Below are positions 12,201 through 24,786 of a stretch of DNA of 64,000 nucleotides, piece by piece (positions within the stretch are counted from its first letter, which is position 1; each line of letters begins with the position of its first letter). Source of the stretch: Priapulus caudatus (taxonomy: Eukaryota > Priapulida > Priapulimorpha > Priapulimorphida > Priapulidae). The position numbers were made by a program, and so were the translations under genes. The notes under the pieces were generated by a model, which was given only the letters and a program-made list of their open reading frames with translations, searched no databases and was not told the DNA's origin. Location of the stretch: contig NW_014577545.1 of NCBI RefSeq assembly GCF_000485595.1, positions 96,262-160,261 on the forward strand, written 5' to 3'.

Positions 12201-12780
12201 GCCGGACAGCAGAGAGCAAGCAACTCTTACTAACTTGCTGCCAATTCCTGCGTACACGCCCATCAGATAAGTCTCTCGGTGTAGTGCGCGACACACCCAT
12301 CGGGACTGTGATAATATTCCGCAGCCACGCCTGCGCCAGTTCCCACATGCACAAGTACAGAGTCTCCCTACAGTAGATAAACTTCCTGTACCACTCATCC
12401 AAAAAAATATACACGCAAATAAAAATTATACGAGTTGACAAAAAACGCGTTATATTAGCATCCTGATTCACACGTTGTAGGTGTTTTTCCTGCGAGATCA
12501 GATGTGTTTCCCGTGATCAATTGTGAAAATTGCGTAAAAAAAACTACAGGGCAGGGAGACACCCGCTCGTTGAAATCTTTACGGCACAAAAAGGTATATT
12601 TCTGCCAAATTTTGTTGCAAACAACAGTGCAACAGCATAATCCGGGTGAGGAAATTACTGGGAATTTTTTAGACATTTAAAGCCTATCCGGGAGGTGGGA
12701 TATATTTTCACATAGCGGGCGTTTCACCGGCAAAGTAGGAGTCCACACTGTTCATTTGGGAGTAGACCCCTACTAAGAGG
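9241..12780. repeat. Repeat-rich non-coding region
   Basis: No gene is supported. Several dispersed repeats are present. 9655-9725 shares a CTCGCGCAAACGGAAGGTCG block and a 'CACTTGAAAAATGCTGAAAA' block with 12150-12184, 19800-19830, 20015-20035 and 21620-21660. 10488-10555 and 11268-11385 recur at 20590-20650 and 20478-20593. 11774-11830 and 12008-12064 are two nearby copies of a 'GGCTGGGGTGTATCCAGTG' block, each followed by a CTGTAGACCACGG block. 12070-12184 recurs at 19915-20035 and 21535-21655. Confidence 0.75.
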
Positions 12781-12905
12781 TGGGGTCCTGCCCATGATTT
12801 GGGTCCCAATTAGAGGTGGGGTCCTGCCCATTATATGGGTCCCAATCAGGGGTGGGGTCCTGCCCATGATATGGGTTCCATTCAGGGGTGGGGCACAATC
12901 CATGG
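12781..12905. repeat. 36-bp minisatellite
   Basis: About 3.5 copies of a 36-bp unit begin TGGGGTCCTGCCCATGAT at 12781, 12817, 12853 and (diverged) 12889. The period is a multiple of three, so a spurious open frame reads a repeated 'WVPIRGGVLP' dodecapeptide. A GGGGGTCTC / GAGACCCCCC inverted repeat follows at about 12930-12955. Confidence 0.9.
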
Positions 12906-13156
12906 TTAAGGTACCTATCTTGGGAGACCCCCCCTTTAGGGGGGGTCTCTCTCAGGAGCAGTCCTGGCCAACCGGGTTAGCCCTCAGGTATATACAATCG
13001 TCGAGGGAACGAATTTCATTCCACGGGTGAGAGACACGACAACCCACCCAGCATTGTCGCTGGATTACAATGTACAGCGTTGCACTGGCAGCCTACGCAC
13101 GACAGTACCTCAACCCGGCTGGTATCGATTCACTTTGCGGTCACTCGATGGCGCCA

Positions 13157-16100
13157 CTAGCGCTTGCTGATGGTGATCCAGACCTCGTCCTTGGGTCGTG
13201 TCACGAGGCCGTGAACGGGCTGCACCACTTGACCGGCGACCAGATGGAACTTGAAGCGACGACAGAGTTCAGACAGCGCCACACCGATCTCAGCATTAGC
13301 CAGCCTGCAATAGCATCGCAATGCACGTCTCGTGAAAGAACCCGAACTTACAAAGGTTACCTTCTCTATATTTTGCGTGCAATCCGAGTAGTTAATGAGT
13401 CATTCAACTTTGTGCTGAACACACGTTTCTTCTGAAGGGTCGTGAAAGGAACAGAATTTACATGAATTAACAAGTCTATGTTTTTGCATGTAATCTGAGT
13501 AGTTAATGGAGTAAATAAAACTATGCTGAATGGTTTCTTTGTGAACACATTAAGTTTTTACCTGTAGCCTGGACATATCCTCTTCCCTGCAAATCCGTAT
13601 GGTTGGAAGGCATAAGAACTCCTACCTTTGCTGTTTTCGGAACTAAATCGTTCAGGGTCAAATCTGGAATGGTTGTACATGATTTTTATGCTAATTACTA
13701 ATGAAAAACCTACATATAAACTCCCTAATTGCGCTTGTCTATGCTTACTTGTTGGGTTCAGGCCATATCTTCTCATCATGCATCACTACACCCAGAGCTT
13801 GTATTACGGGTGTCTGCAAAAGCAATGTACCATTACTGTAGGCATCACCTACTTCTTTTGACCGGAAAAACTCACGAAAAGCCGTCCCGAAATACGTAAC
13901 GGAAATCAACGGATAAACACGATTCACATTATGGATTTTCGCATTACAAACGTTTTTTCTGAAATACATTACTTTTTTAATGTGGGGTATTAACTATTAA
14001 GGTGTGTTAATGATGTCACAACCATTACCACTACAATAGAACCAGCATTAGCAACACGTGTATACACTCACATTCTTGGGAACAATGTGTCCACCGAGCT
14101 TGCTGTCGAAATCCTGCACCCTGGCGGCATGAGGTCCAATAATCGCGCAGCGCAAGGTCTCATCAATTACTTGACGCAGGTAACTGCAGGCGATACATAC
14201 ATTACAATCGCATGAGTCATCATCACGATAAAGGGTCATCATACAGAAAAGATGATTGCAGTCAATCACAAAGGTCCTCACTTATCGTATGATCATGACT
14301 CGGACCACAACATCATTATTAGTTAGGTTTAAGTAGCACTGAATCATAAGATGATAGGTGTAATGTTTTAACAGTTTGTTATCGCAATGCATAGGCATGT
14401 CACATGGTCACATGGGTGCAGTACAGCTATTGCAGATTTCCTAGAATTTTTATTCATTTTTGCATTGTAGGATTTTTAAGCATTGATAAATTATTGATGC
14501 AGTATGTGCTGGTGTTAGTGTGCGTGCTGTTGTATCGAGCAACAAACGTGCAATGTGGCAAAATAGACAGACTGCTATAAAAATGCAAACTTTACATGCA
14601 CATTTTCTTTTCATCGTTCACATTTACGCACCTGCTATCACTAAATTCCTGCGGGCTCATCACACTGTCCCCTAGCTGGTCTTTTAGTTCCTTGCAGAGT
14701 TTTTCTTGAATGTCCTCGTGTGACGCAAGGAAGTAAATCGCCCACGTCAGCGCTGAGTTCGAGGGGAAAAATAATCACGTAAATCAACTTACGATATATC
14801 ATTCTTCAGTCCGGGAACATGCAGAAAATGGCAGCACAAAGATGGCAGCACTTTACAGAATCCATACACCAAACAGTGGTGGTTAGCAAAACCTACGACC
14901 ATATGTTAATCTCATCCACTCTAAACGAACTAGAACAGTGCATAAACCCGAGACCCCAGAGATCGGACAACAGCACAGAAAACATTAACAACTCTCAACG
15001 TTAACATCACAAGAACGGTAGTGACCTGCGCCAATGCAATAACCCTCGCTACGCGGTGCATTCGCCACGCTCGCGCGGCGCGCACGCCGACACGGACTCA
15101 CCGATGCCCGTCGTGTGCATCCCGCCCACGGCGTAGGTCAACGCGTCTGCCGTCCGCACGTCGGCGTCCATCTCATTGTCCGGGTCGCGGAGGACATCGA
15201 GGAAAAGGCGGTCGCCGCCGCCGCTCGTCGGAGCGTGATCCTCGCGATGCTTCATGGCTGCCTCTATCAGCGCAAACATGCTGTCACGTGCTGCGAGCGC
15301 AAACACGAAAACAAGAGAGGTGACCTCTGCCGTACGCTCCGAGTCATGACGACTATGTGATGCTATGCTGTTCGTTATTAGTTTTCTCGTGGGAGAGATC
15401 GAAACTAACGGCCGTGCGTGCATATCATTTTAGCTGTAAGCGCAAACACGCAGACACGAAGCATGAAACACAGCAATGAAAGGTTAACATCGCCGTGCCG
15501 TACAGACATACTGAACCACGAATAATTGCGCGAGGACTGTGATGCTGTTTGTCACTAGTTTTTTCATGGGAGAGATAGAAACTAACGGCTGTGTGTGCGT
15601 ACCATCGAGAAACACTTTCTCTCGCTCACTGCCGGGTTCTGGAGTTGTGCCACTGACCCAAGACTCCAGCTCATGCCACGCCTGGAACATAAGTGATGCT
15701 TTTGACTACTAACGTAGCATTTCTGATAGTAGGTGTCAAAAAATGTTGCCACAGTGCAAAGAGTAAGTGCATGCAATTGCCCTCCCTACTTGCTGCAGTG
15801 GGTCTGGAAACTGGCTGGAATCTACGACAATATTTATATAAGCTACTGTGACTTCGCTATCTGGTTTGCCTCAGTGCTCTTCCTATAAATTGAATGTTGT
15901 GTATGCATGCCTTTTAGCCTTACATGAAAAGTGTTATGAACAAGAAAGTTGCCTTTATGCCCCTTTTTTTTGGGAGATTGTTGCCTTGGAGTGCTTTCAA
16001 TTTGCGTAAAATATCTCAAATATCCTAAATATCTCAAATTTGATAGAAAAAAGTTGAAATTCGACCCCTGTTACTAAGGATTGATGGCTGAAAACATCTA

Positions 16101-17819
16101 TTTTTTCCAAAGCGTCTCCACCACATGTAGAATGTACTCACAAGATCATAGTTTTTCTTGAAGGCCAGAACCTGGCGATCGTCGTTGAAATAGAACCCAT
16201 ATGCGACCTTCAGGAACATCTTCACTGCCAGAGCCATCATGTGTTGTTCCAGCGGTATGTGCTGGTTGGCAGGAAGACTCGCCCACTTCTCACTCAGCTC
16301 TTTGCTCAGCTGAGTCCAGACAACCACACAAGTTAGTTAGGTCTGAACCCGATTCACCGATTTCAATTCGTGCAAATGTCAAACGATTCCTTTTATTTCA
16401 CGTATTATCGTGAAAGAAATTTATGCGAAAAAATGCTATACTGTATACTGTTGATATTCAAAGGTGTTCTATTCTTTAAAGGTGTTTTACTTGGTATAAT
16501 AAAATTCAATTGAATTGACTATTAAATCATACATTTGAATGAATCAATTCAAACAATTTAATAAAAAAAAATTTATGCAATAGAATTAGAAAGTGCCCAT
16601 TCCGGACAAGTTACCTTGTGTAATGTGCCATAGTACGTAGCTACAGAATCAGCAGTGAAATACTTGTCCAACATGGTGCGCCTGTGACGTGCTGACGGTC
16701 CGTTGGCAAACTGTATCGACTTCTCTGTGAGCAGTGTCTCCAGACTTGCGTACAGATTGGCTGCAAAAGTTGGGCTAACGAAATGACAGCGGCAACTTAA
16801 ACGCACATCACCAAATTCACAAGGAAATAAGAGTGATAACAGATAAGGACCCCTATAGACAAAGACAGCTATTTTATGGTGCCATCCTGTGCAGCCATCC
16901 TTTCTACCTATTTTTTTGCTGTTTCTAAATAACACAAGAACTACTACTACAACAACCCATGTGAAACATAACACCTCCCGTTCACCGAAAATCCACCTTC
17001 AACATAAAAAAGATGAACCACGCTCATAATTCTTCACTTTAGCCTATTCTACTAACAAAACGCTCCCAACTTCAATTTCTGCTGCCTCTAACATCATGCC
17101 CCGTGGCAACATAGATTCATCATCACACGTAATCAGGTCAGATGTTGGCCATGGAACCACTTTCGGCCCCCCCGCCCGTTACCTGGTCTGTCGAACACGT
17201 GCTGCTGCTCCTTGAAGAGATCCGGTGAGGCAATGCTGATCGTGTACTGCGTGCCTCGCCAGAACGACGCGATAGGGCCGTACTTGTCGTGTAGCTCCTG
17301 CAGGAACTCGTGCAGGCTGCCGGCCTGGAGTATGTCCGGCAAGTTACCCTCCCTGCAAAAAGAGGAACTCCTTGTAGCATCAGATGCAGAAGTGTAGACG
17401 TATACAACGTCTACAAGGCAACTCCTGTCTCGCGTCAATGGACAATACCTCCTCTGTGAGAACAAATAATTTCCGCACGCCCTCGTAATACGACTTCTAG
17501 AGTTTAGAACATTTATGGGAAATGTCTGTACAGTGCCTACACTTGGCAGATGTGCTACGACAATCTTGTCGCGTTAATTTACACGACGTGATGAAGCGTT
17601 TCCGAGACACAACTAGGATAAACAACAGGTTACTCAGTTGTTGCTTTAACGAGATATTCAGACGAATTTGTAGTGTGATTGGTGATAAATATGTCAATAG
17701 CTGATACTTGGTGGCCCATCATGCACATGCAGTCAAGCTTGATTTCACTGACACTGCTGAACTTACTTTGGATCAGCTGGGTCCATTCCCTGCACTGTGG
17801 AAGGCCGAGTCCTAGAGCC
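13157..17819 (-). CDS. CYP20A1: Cytochrome P450 CYP20A1-like (11 exons, first exon not found)
   Basis: Eleven minus-strand exons join in consistent phase with GT-AG boundaries: 17767-17819, 17183-17352, 16615-16760, 16142-16309, 15603-15681, 15102-15290, 14632-14752, 14072-14183, 13749-13813, 13562-13663 and 13157-13304 (stop at 13157-13159). Together they give 450 codons; human CYP20A1 is 462 residues. Landmarks in order are 'EGNLPDILQAGSLHEFL', 'FKKNYDL', the I-helix 'GGMHTTGIALTWAI', the ExxR helix 'DETLR', 'PVIQALGVVMHD', the heme loop 'FQPYGFAGKRICPGYR' and the ending 'WITISKR'. All are colinear with vertebrate CYP20A1, an orphan microsomal P450. Unlike the vertebrate protein, as I recall it, the heme loop and I-helix motifs are fully canonical here. 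The missing first exon would encode the N-terminal membrane anchor and should lie above 17819. Confidence 0.95.
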
Positions 17820-18959
17820 CTGAAACAGCATTTATACACATGGTGAGAACACGCCTGAGCTGCACACTGATGTTGCAAGTATACGAAATACAAACGGTAA
17901 GTTACGATATTTGTTACCCCATAATAACCCTGTCTTCAATGACCTGCCAGCTATTGTAGAAAATTAAATTTTGTATGTGAGAGGTTAGATCTGCATACAG
18001 TTTATGAGATTTGATGGGTTAGGCTGATTATACAATACACGAGTTAGGGGGTTACTGTTTAGGTTAAAAATGCAACATCACTCTTTTCAACTTTTGCATC
18101 AATATTTTACAGAAAAACTCGGGAACAATTTGTACTCCTCTGGTGCAAGCGTGCGATCGTGTCGCAGATATTAAAAGTAGCTTCCCTTAAACTTTCCACG
18201 TAAATTTGTGTAACAAACAACTGTAAAAACGTCAGTAAATAACTCACTACACTTTAACTGAACGTTAGCTTTGAAAATAAAACTGTAAAAATATGTATCA
18301 AGCCTATATTTGCTCATCAAAGAAACAATTCGAAAAACGCGTTTCGTCGCGGTTCCGTAGGCGCCATATTGTTTATATTTGAGCAACCATCACTTCAATT
18401 GAGTCAATGTAGCCACTTTTAGATATCACAACTTTTAATAGAAATCATTTTATGAAATCAAACTTTGTAGTCTAGAGTCTCTAGACAGAGAGGCACCTCG
18501 ACTGTTTATGTTATTAATTTAAGAATTTTTACCGTAACCGGTTTCGAGATAGAACGTGCTAAAAACCAACAAAACGTTATCGGAACTAACAGCGACCTGA
18601 CAGAACTCTCGACTCACTCACTCGTTAACTCGCTCAGAATACTATAATCTCCCAGAAACAAAAACGTTGCGCTTTCCCTATCAGCTAGCCATGTACGTGA
18701 CCAGAAAAACCATTGGGTCATAACCTGCCAGTGTGTATAATTTTACATAGCATGGTTCATACATACATACATAACACGGCAAGTGTGCGGAGCTGAACAA
18801 TCGCCGCACAGCGGCAACGGTAAACGCGTTTGAAACATTCGACCCGAACGTTTCACTTTGTAGTCTAAAAGCTTTGAATGAACGTATTCCTGAGGAATTT
18901 ATTCCTGAGCACCTATCACACATATAGGCAAGTAGAAGGGTTCAAGGATAGAGATGATG
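17820..18959. other. No exon found; should hold or flank the CYP20A1 promoter / first exon
   Basis: I looked on the minus strand for a short hydrophobic first exon ending in phase 0 and could not identify one with confidence. The region is AT-rich and holds only short random frames. Confidence 0.4.
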
Positions 18960-21034
18960 TCCAGGACGGTGATAGGATAGGATGATGTTTATTACTAGAC
19001 ATGCTCTCTATCCTTGAGCCAGTAGAAGCATGCAATGTTAAAATAATTCATTTTTGCCTGATTTTATGTTTGCCGCTTGAAAGTTCAAAGGAATAACCCT
19101 TTAACAACATAACATAACTACACTTTTCTGGGTTAAAAAGTTATTTTTGTTTATGTTAGGCTGTGGACATACGCCGTACGGATGATACGCCACGGCTATG
19201 CTATAACTTGTGTGTGTGTGTGTGTGCGTGTACAAAATTTTAATTTAGTTTTACAATGACAGTGTGACTGTATTATTGTTCGCCTACAAAATCATCATGT
19301 ATGTATGTATGTATGTATGAACGGGAACCTTTAGATTGGTGTTTCAGGGTTACAGAAACGGAGATAGGCACCGCCCTATAGGTGCGGGAAAGATTTTTTT
19401 TACACAATATACAGATAATAAGATACAGCTGTGTGACTTTGACCTGTGATCTCCAATTTCGCACTGGTGATGGGTTTCCTGCCCATCACACTATACACCA
19501 AATATTAAGAGCGTAGGTCGAGCCGTTAAGATTTGTGCCGCAATTCCGTATTTCCACGATCCCCCACACGTCCCGAATATCGTGACCGTACGTAGAGCGG
19601 TTAAGATTTGTGCCCAAGCTGAGCTGCCAAAGTCGCCATCGCCATCGGAGTCTGGCCTGGTGGCATCTATCCCCAGCGCACCAAGATACTCTCTAAAAAT
19701 ATATATATTTCACATCCTCTATACAGTTTGTTTGATTTTTAATCGTTTAGTAATTTTCTCATATTTACTCACAGCCAGGTTGACATATGACTCCGTAGGG
19801 AACAGGTCAATGCCAAACACTTGAAAAATGCTGAAAAAACAACGTCCAAACTGCTCATCTGCTTATCAGTCAGCAAATAGAGACCGTGAAAGTGCTACCT
19901 ACCAGTAACCCCCTACTGTAGCAGGGATTTATTTACAACTTAAAAATGGTGAAATAAAAAAGCATTATTTATATGGTACCATCAAAGGGTAAACCAATGT
20001 ACTAGAATTATCGCCTCGCATGCGGAAGGTCGTGAGTGAACCCAGCGCACCAAGATACTCTCTAAAATTATATATATTTCACATCGTCTACACATTTTGC
20101 TATGCTAGACACACCTCAACACCCTCAACCATCTGTAGTTGCTCTCTTTCAATACAAATAAATCTTGGGGGGATAGTAGGGAGTTTCTGAAACCTGTATC
20201 CAGCAGAGGCGTAGCTTTGCTGCTCAGCAGTAGTGCAGATCGGCTGCACGTCAGAATCAGCGATCGGCTGTTCAGTCTGCTCTTCCGCACACAAATCTTC
20301 CAATGGGGTTGTGACGGTACGTCGAGCGGTTAAGATTTGTGCCAAACTGTTGATGCACGCACGCACGGACAATCATGCGATTCTACAAGCTGCATCTGAC
20401 TACGTCAGATGAGCTAAAAATACATCATAAATGGAGCAAACACATATATGAATGCAGAATGCTCACCTAGGCATATCGCTGGGAAGGATTAGCTAGTAAA
20501 AAAAAACATTTGGGGTTATTGCTGGAAAATGTTTTTGAACTAATATTGGTCTGACAGCATTGTATAACAAAGATTCTAGATCTAGAAAACCAACACTGGA
20601 CGTGGTACCACTGAGAATCTCAGCAACATGCCGAAGCATGCTGGCAGCTGGAATTGAAGCGGCAACAGCCAAACCAACAGGCCTAACCACAACAGTATCC
20701 ACCATACATTTCTGACGCTGTTTGCTGAGATACTTCACACAGTGACACACACACACACAAAACAATTTAGAGCCAAATAAAATTGTGTTGCATAGGCTTA
20801 GTTGTACTTGTTGTGGATGGCTACGCGGTCTTCCATGTTTGTACTACTATTCCTTCCTGTTCTGCTTCTTTCTCTTATGCTGCTCTTCTAAATTAATAAA
20901 GAAACTAACAAAAGATGTCTCTCTACACCAATGAAACTTATTTCCAACGATAGATAATTAGTCCAAGATACAAGATAATAGATAATTAGTCGCTAACAAC
21001 ATGCGGATTATCGCGTAGCACAGCTGAGCCGAGG
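18960..21034. repeat. Mosaic of dispersed repeat pieces
   Basis: Patchwork of segments found elsewhere in the window. 19800-19925 is also at 21448-21545. 19915-20035 is also at 12070-12184 and 21535-21655. 20478-20593 is also at 11268-11385, 20590-20650 at 10488-10555, and 20735-21015 at 968-1490. Three copies of a GAGCGGTTAAGATTTGTGCC-like motif occur at about 19508, 19588 and 20322. They resemble a tRNA A-box, but no B-box follows. Simple repeats (GT)n and (GTAT)n occur at 19211-19230 and 19297-19318. Confidence 0.75.
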
Positions 21035-21450
21035 AACTTGAAATTCGACACGCACTTCGAAATTGCGGCTACCCTAACTGGACAATTGAAGACACAAAAC
21101 GGAAAATAGAAACAAAGGTGACCAACAACTTGAAAAATAAGAATGACTTGAAAACGAAAAATTGGGGGTTAGTTATCATTCCTTACATCAAGGGCATGTC
21201 CGAGAGGTTAGCCCCCACCTTAAGAACATTCAACATCTCTTTAGCTTTCAAACCCCACAAGACCATCAGGAACATTTTAGTTAATCCAAAAGATAAAATT
21301 GAAAACAAAAATACTACATGACGTGTATACCGTATCGCCTGCTCGAACTGTGACAGCGCGTACATTGGGGGAATAGGCAGAACATTTGGCACACGTTTAA
21401 AAGAACATACGACTGATGTCAATACTCGCACAAAAGGAAAAATGGAAGGA
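21035..21450 (+). pseudogene. Penelope-like retroelement, 3' end with GIY-YIG-type endonuclease start
   Basis: One frame reads 'ALRNCGYPNWTI', then 'WGLVIIPYIKGMSERLAPTL', 'NISLAFKPHKTIRNILV', a TGA stop at about 21319, and on in the same frame with 'YRIACSNCDSAYIGGIGRTF' followed by 'RLKEH'. This order is characteristic of Penelope-like elements: the last part of the reverse transcriptase thumb, then the GIY-YIG nuclease with its Cys pair. The copy is truncated at both ends and then joins the dispersed repeat at about 21448, so it is dead. Confidence 0.8.
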
Positions 21451-21660
21451 CTTGAAAAATGCTGAAAAAATAATGTACACACTGCTTATCTGCTTATCAG
21501 TCAGCAAATAGAGAGACCGTGAAAGCGTAACCCCCTACTGTAGCAGGGATTTATAACTTAAAAATGGTGAAATAAAAAAGCATTATTTATATGGTACCAT
21601 CAAAGGGTAGACCCTTGTACCAGATTGCTCGCGCAAACGGAAGGTCGGGAGTTAGCGCGT

Positions 21661-22386
21661 NNNNNNNNNNNNNNNNNNNNNNNNNNNNNNNNNNNNNNNN
21701 NNNNNNNNNNNNNNNNNNNNNNNNNNNNNNNNNNNNNNNNNNNNNNNNNNNNNNNNNNNNNNNNNNNNNNNNNNNNNNNNNNNNNNNNNNNNNNNNNNNN
21801 NNNNNNNNNNNNNNNNNNNNNNNNNNNNNNNNNNNNNNNNNNNNNNNNNNNNNNNNNNNNNNNNNNNNNNNNNNNNNNNNNNNNNNNNNNNNNNNNNNNN
21901 NNNNNNNNNNNNNNNNNNNNNNNNNNNNNNNNNNNNNNNNNNNNNNNNNNNNNNNNNNNNNNNNNNNNNNNNNNNNNNNNNNNNNNNNNNNNNNNNNNNN
22001 NNNNNNNNNNNNNNNNNNNNNNNNNNNNNNNNNNNNNNNNNNNNNNNNNNNNNNNNNNNNNNNNNNNNNNNNNNNNNNNNNNNNNNNNNNNNNNNNNNNN
22101 NNNNNNNNNNNNNNNNNNNNNNNNNNNNNNNNNNNNNNNNNNNNNNNNNNNNNNNNNNNNNNNNNNNNNNNNNNNNNNNNNNNNNNNNNNNNNNNNNNNN
22201 NNNNNNNNNNNNNNNNNNNNNNNNNNNNNNNNNNNNNNNNNNNNNNNNNNNNNNNNNNNNNNNNNNNNNNNNNNNNNNNNNNNNNNNNNNNNNNNNNNNN
22301 NNNNNNNNNNNNNNNNNNNNNNNNNNNNNNNNNNNNNNNNNNNNNNNNNNNNNNNNNNNNNNNNNNNNNNNNNNNNNNNNNNNNNN
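21661..22386. other. Assembly gap (726 N)
   Basis: Unknown bases. The left flank is the dispersed repeat that also occurs at 12070-12184, so the assembler probably stopped in a repeat. Open frames spanning the Ns have no meaning. Confidence 1.
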
Positions 22387-22927
22387 AATATAGGGAGTTT
22401 TAAAGCATTATATAAAACATAGGAAATATGGGAAAACTCCTTCAAAGGCCAACCGACCTGATTGCCCAACGAATCCTATGTTCTTAAACCTACTTAAGCA
22501 TATAAATAAACAAAACTAAATAATAGGTTCACTCCTAAAAAAGTACATGCATATGATATAATCAGTAATATAAAGAACGTGTCACGATGACAACCTTTCT
22601 CTTCAATAGCACCCTTTCAATGTATGTCAATAATAGGAGTAATGTCAGAATATACTAAAAGAACACCGTACATACTAGTAGAATGCATGTCACTAATAGA
22701 ATCCACAACTGTTCCAGACATATTTCAAACGGAGGCAGACCAACTGTTCCTCATCCGTGGTACGTAACGATGGATGAACTGGTGCTGTGCTCTGAAAGGG
22801 AAAATAAATCAGTAAGAAAACAATGCCATACTGGAATCTAATTCAGTCACAAACATGTAATCATTTAAATTAGTCTTTACTTCCAAAGCTCGAGGGACAA
22901 ACACGTACGATGCACCCCCAATATTTT
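22387..22927. other. AT-rich, no gene seen
   Basis: No coding signal or repeat that I can name. Confidence 0.4.
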
Positions 22928-23860
22928 TCATTGGATAAGCAGTTGAAACCCATGGACGACATCTACACTGGTATACCTTCTTCCATGGTGAACTCTCAAG
23001 CTTGCAGCATAACACTGCTGCAGGATGTGTTGAAGGCGCTGCAGACGGAGTAACACGCCATACAAACGATTGCGTGGAGTGACCGCTACATCTCTGGATA
23101 ATTTACGCACTCTGTAAAACAACAGTAATAGGCAATGTAGTTTTGAACATGGTATCTCTTTTAAAATAGTATGGAAGCTAGTTTAAAGGTTGAGGGACAA
23201 ACTTGTCATATTACCTGTATTAGTTTTCGTTTGGATAAGCAGTTGAAAACCATAGTACAGTGTTTGGACAATTTCCACACTGGTATTACTATACCATGGT
23301 TCATAGAGGACTGAAATTTTTTTCAAAGACTTCAAACAAGACATTTTCTCGGAATTCATACACAGAACAAAACATACCTGGATTAATTTAATAACCCCAT
23401 TCTTAATCGCTGTCACATCTAAAACTTAACTGGATCACATTAATAAACCCTTCTAACCATTGTCACTTCTACAACATACCTTGATTTACTGACTTACTGT
23501 AATTTGTGATCATTAAATTAACGAAAAAACAATTTTTATTGAAGTTTGCACATTATTGATGATACAAAATTTCATTTTATTACAGGCAAGAACTCTTTCT
23601 AAAAATTCAAGGACTTTTCAAGCACAAAATCAACATTTACTAAATTCAAGTACATTTCAAGGACTGCGAACCATAATACCTTCATCCATGGTGAGGAGCT
23701 CTCCAGCTTGCTGCTGCAACACATCACGTCATCTGATAGTGCTGCCTGCCTGCTGCAGGACGTGCTGCAGACGGGGTAACACGCCATCCAAACGATTGCG
23801 TGGAGTGACCGCTACATCTCTGGGTAATCTCTGCCGACTCACAACAATACTCTGTAAAAC
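22928..23860 (-). pseudogene. Triplicated coding-like segment, unknown protein
   Basis: Three related blocks (about 22928-23110, 23225-23420 and 23655-23830) share an ATAAGCAGTTGAAA start or a 'GATTGCGTGGAGTGACCGCT' core. On the minus strand the core reads 'SRDVAVTPRNRL', then 'GVL.RLQ..QHILQQ', which looks like real protein because the Arg/Leu pattern is conserved between copies despite base changes. Several splice-like TTTACAG and GTA.. sites lie around them. I do not recognise the family. It may be exon duplicates of a gene or part of a transposon. Confidence 0.4.
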
Positions 23861-23939
23861 AACAACAAATATTAAAAATATTAAATATAGGAGCCTATTA
23901 ACATTAATTAAGAATTAGCACTAAATTTACTACCGAACG

Positions 23940-24025
23940 GCCAACCGATGACCATGCAGGCGATACATAATGATATATTTACTTCTTGTGGGTTGACATA
24001 GGAATGCAGTATCTCATATTCAGGG
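23940..24025. repeat. Dispersed repeat, copy 1 (second copy at 32474-32540)
   Basis: The two copies share 'ATATATTTACTTCTTGTGGG' and flanking CCGATGACCA and TAGGAATGC.GTATCTCATAT blocks. The copy here carries a few inserted bases. Confidence 0.8.
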
Positions 24026-24474
24026 ATGAGATTGGATAATTTAATTTTCAGCTGAAATTTTAATTAGCAAACAGAGGAGCGAGCAATGCGAGGCTTGTAG
24101 GTCATCGCCATGCTAGGTGGTTCGGGGGCATGCACCCCCGGAATTTTTTTAAAAGAATGGTGCAATTTGGTGCATTCTAAGCTATTCTGAACAAATTATA
24201 GGAGACTCTTGAATAACAATTACCCACTACCCAAATTCAACTTTCAGTGCAAAACGCGATATCCACCACGCGATCAATAAAGCAAACAGTGCTATATCCG
24301 CTCAGCCAATCATTGAGGTTCCGTGCCATCCGTGACTCTGTGATCTGCGTTTCTCGGCAGAAATATGAATAATTTTGGATAAGTGGATAGTTTGGAGGAG
24401 GGAAGGAAGGAAGATGTCGGGCGTATCATGAACGTGAAAAGCATAAGCAAATTCGGTTTTCTGGGGGCGGAATT

Positions 24475-24786
24475 ATGCCGAGAATTGCGTGTACACACAG
24501 AGCTAGGGACAATAATACACGTTTATGCCAAGCTGACCTATTGACTGACGCTGATATCGCCAAAAACTATGTACTTTTTTACGAAAATCCCGACAAAGTA
24601 GCACAGGACCAGTTGATTCTGTCAAATCTCCTGGATATTTCTCACCCCAAACAGCGCCGTGTTCCCACTGATGGCGTTGCTAAACAGAGGGATAGGGACA
24701 TGCACATTGCCTACCACTTCCTGACAGAAAATCACCCTACAAGAATGAAAGTTTGCAAATCAACATTCACGCCTCACCGGCCTTAA
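24475..24786 (+). pseudogene. Possible N-terminal fragment of a DUF7869-type protein
   Basis: The 103-codon frame reads 'DADIAKNYVLFYENPDKVAQ', then 'DQLILSNLLDI', a basic linker, 'MHIAYHFLTENHPTRM' and 'KVCKSTF'. This pattern (Cys, Ile...Tyr, Gln-Asp...Ile, Arg-rich, then 'Y......VCK..F') is the same as in the N-terminal zinc-binding half of the protein at 56594-57240. It stops at 24786 without a core domain. Recognition is weak. Confidence 0.35.

Noticed and set aside
12118..12471. 117-codon ORF on the minus strand
   Set aside because: Lies in dispersed repeat sequence, with no domain or splice context.
15021..15360. Plus-strand ORFs of 81-100 codons
   Set aside because: Shadow of the GC-rich CYP20A1 exon on the other strand.
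21591..22469. Long ORFs of 265-289 codons
   Set aside because: Almost entirely unknown bases in an assembly gap.
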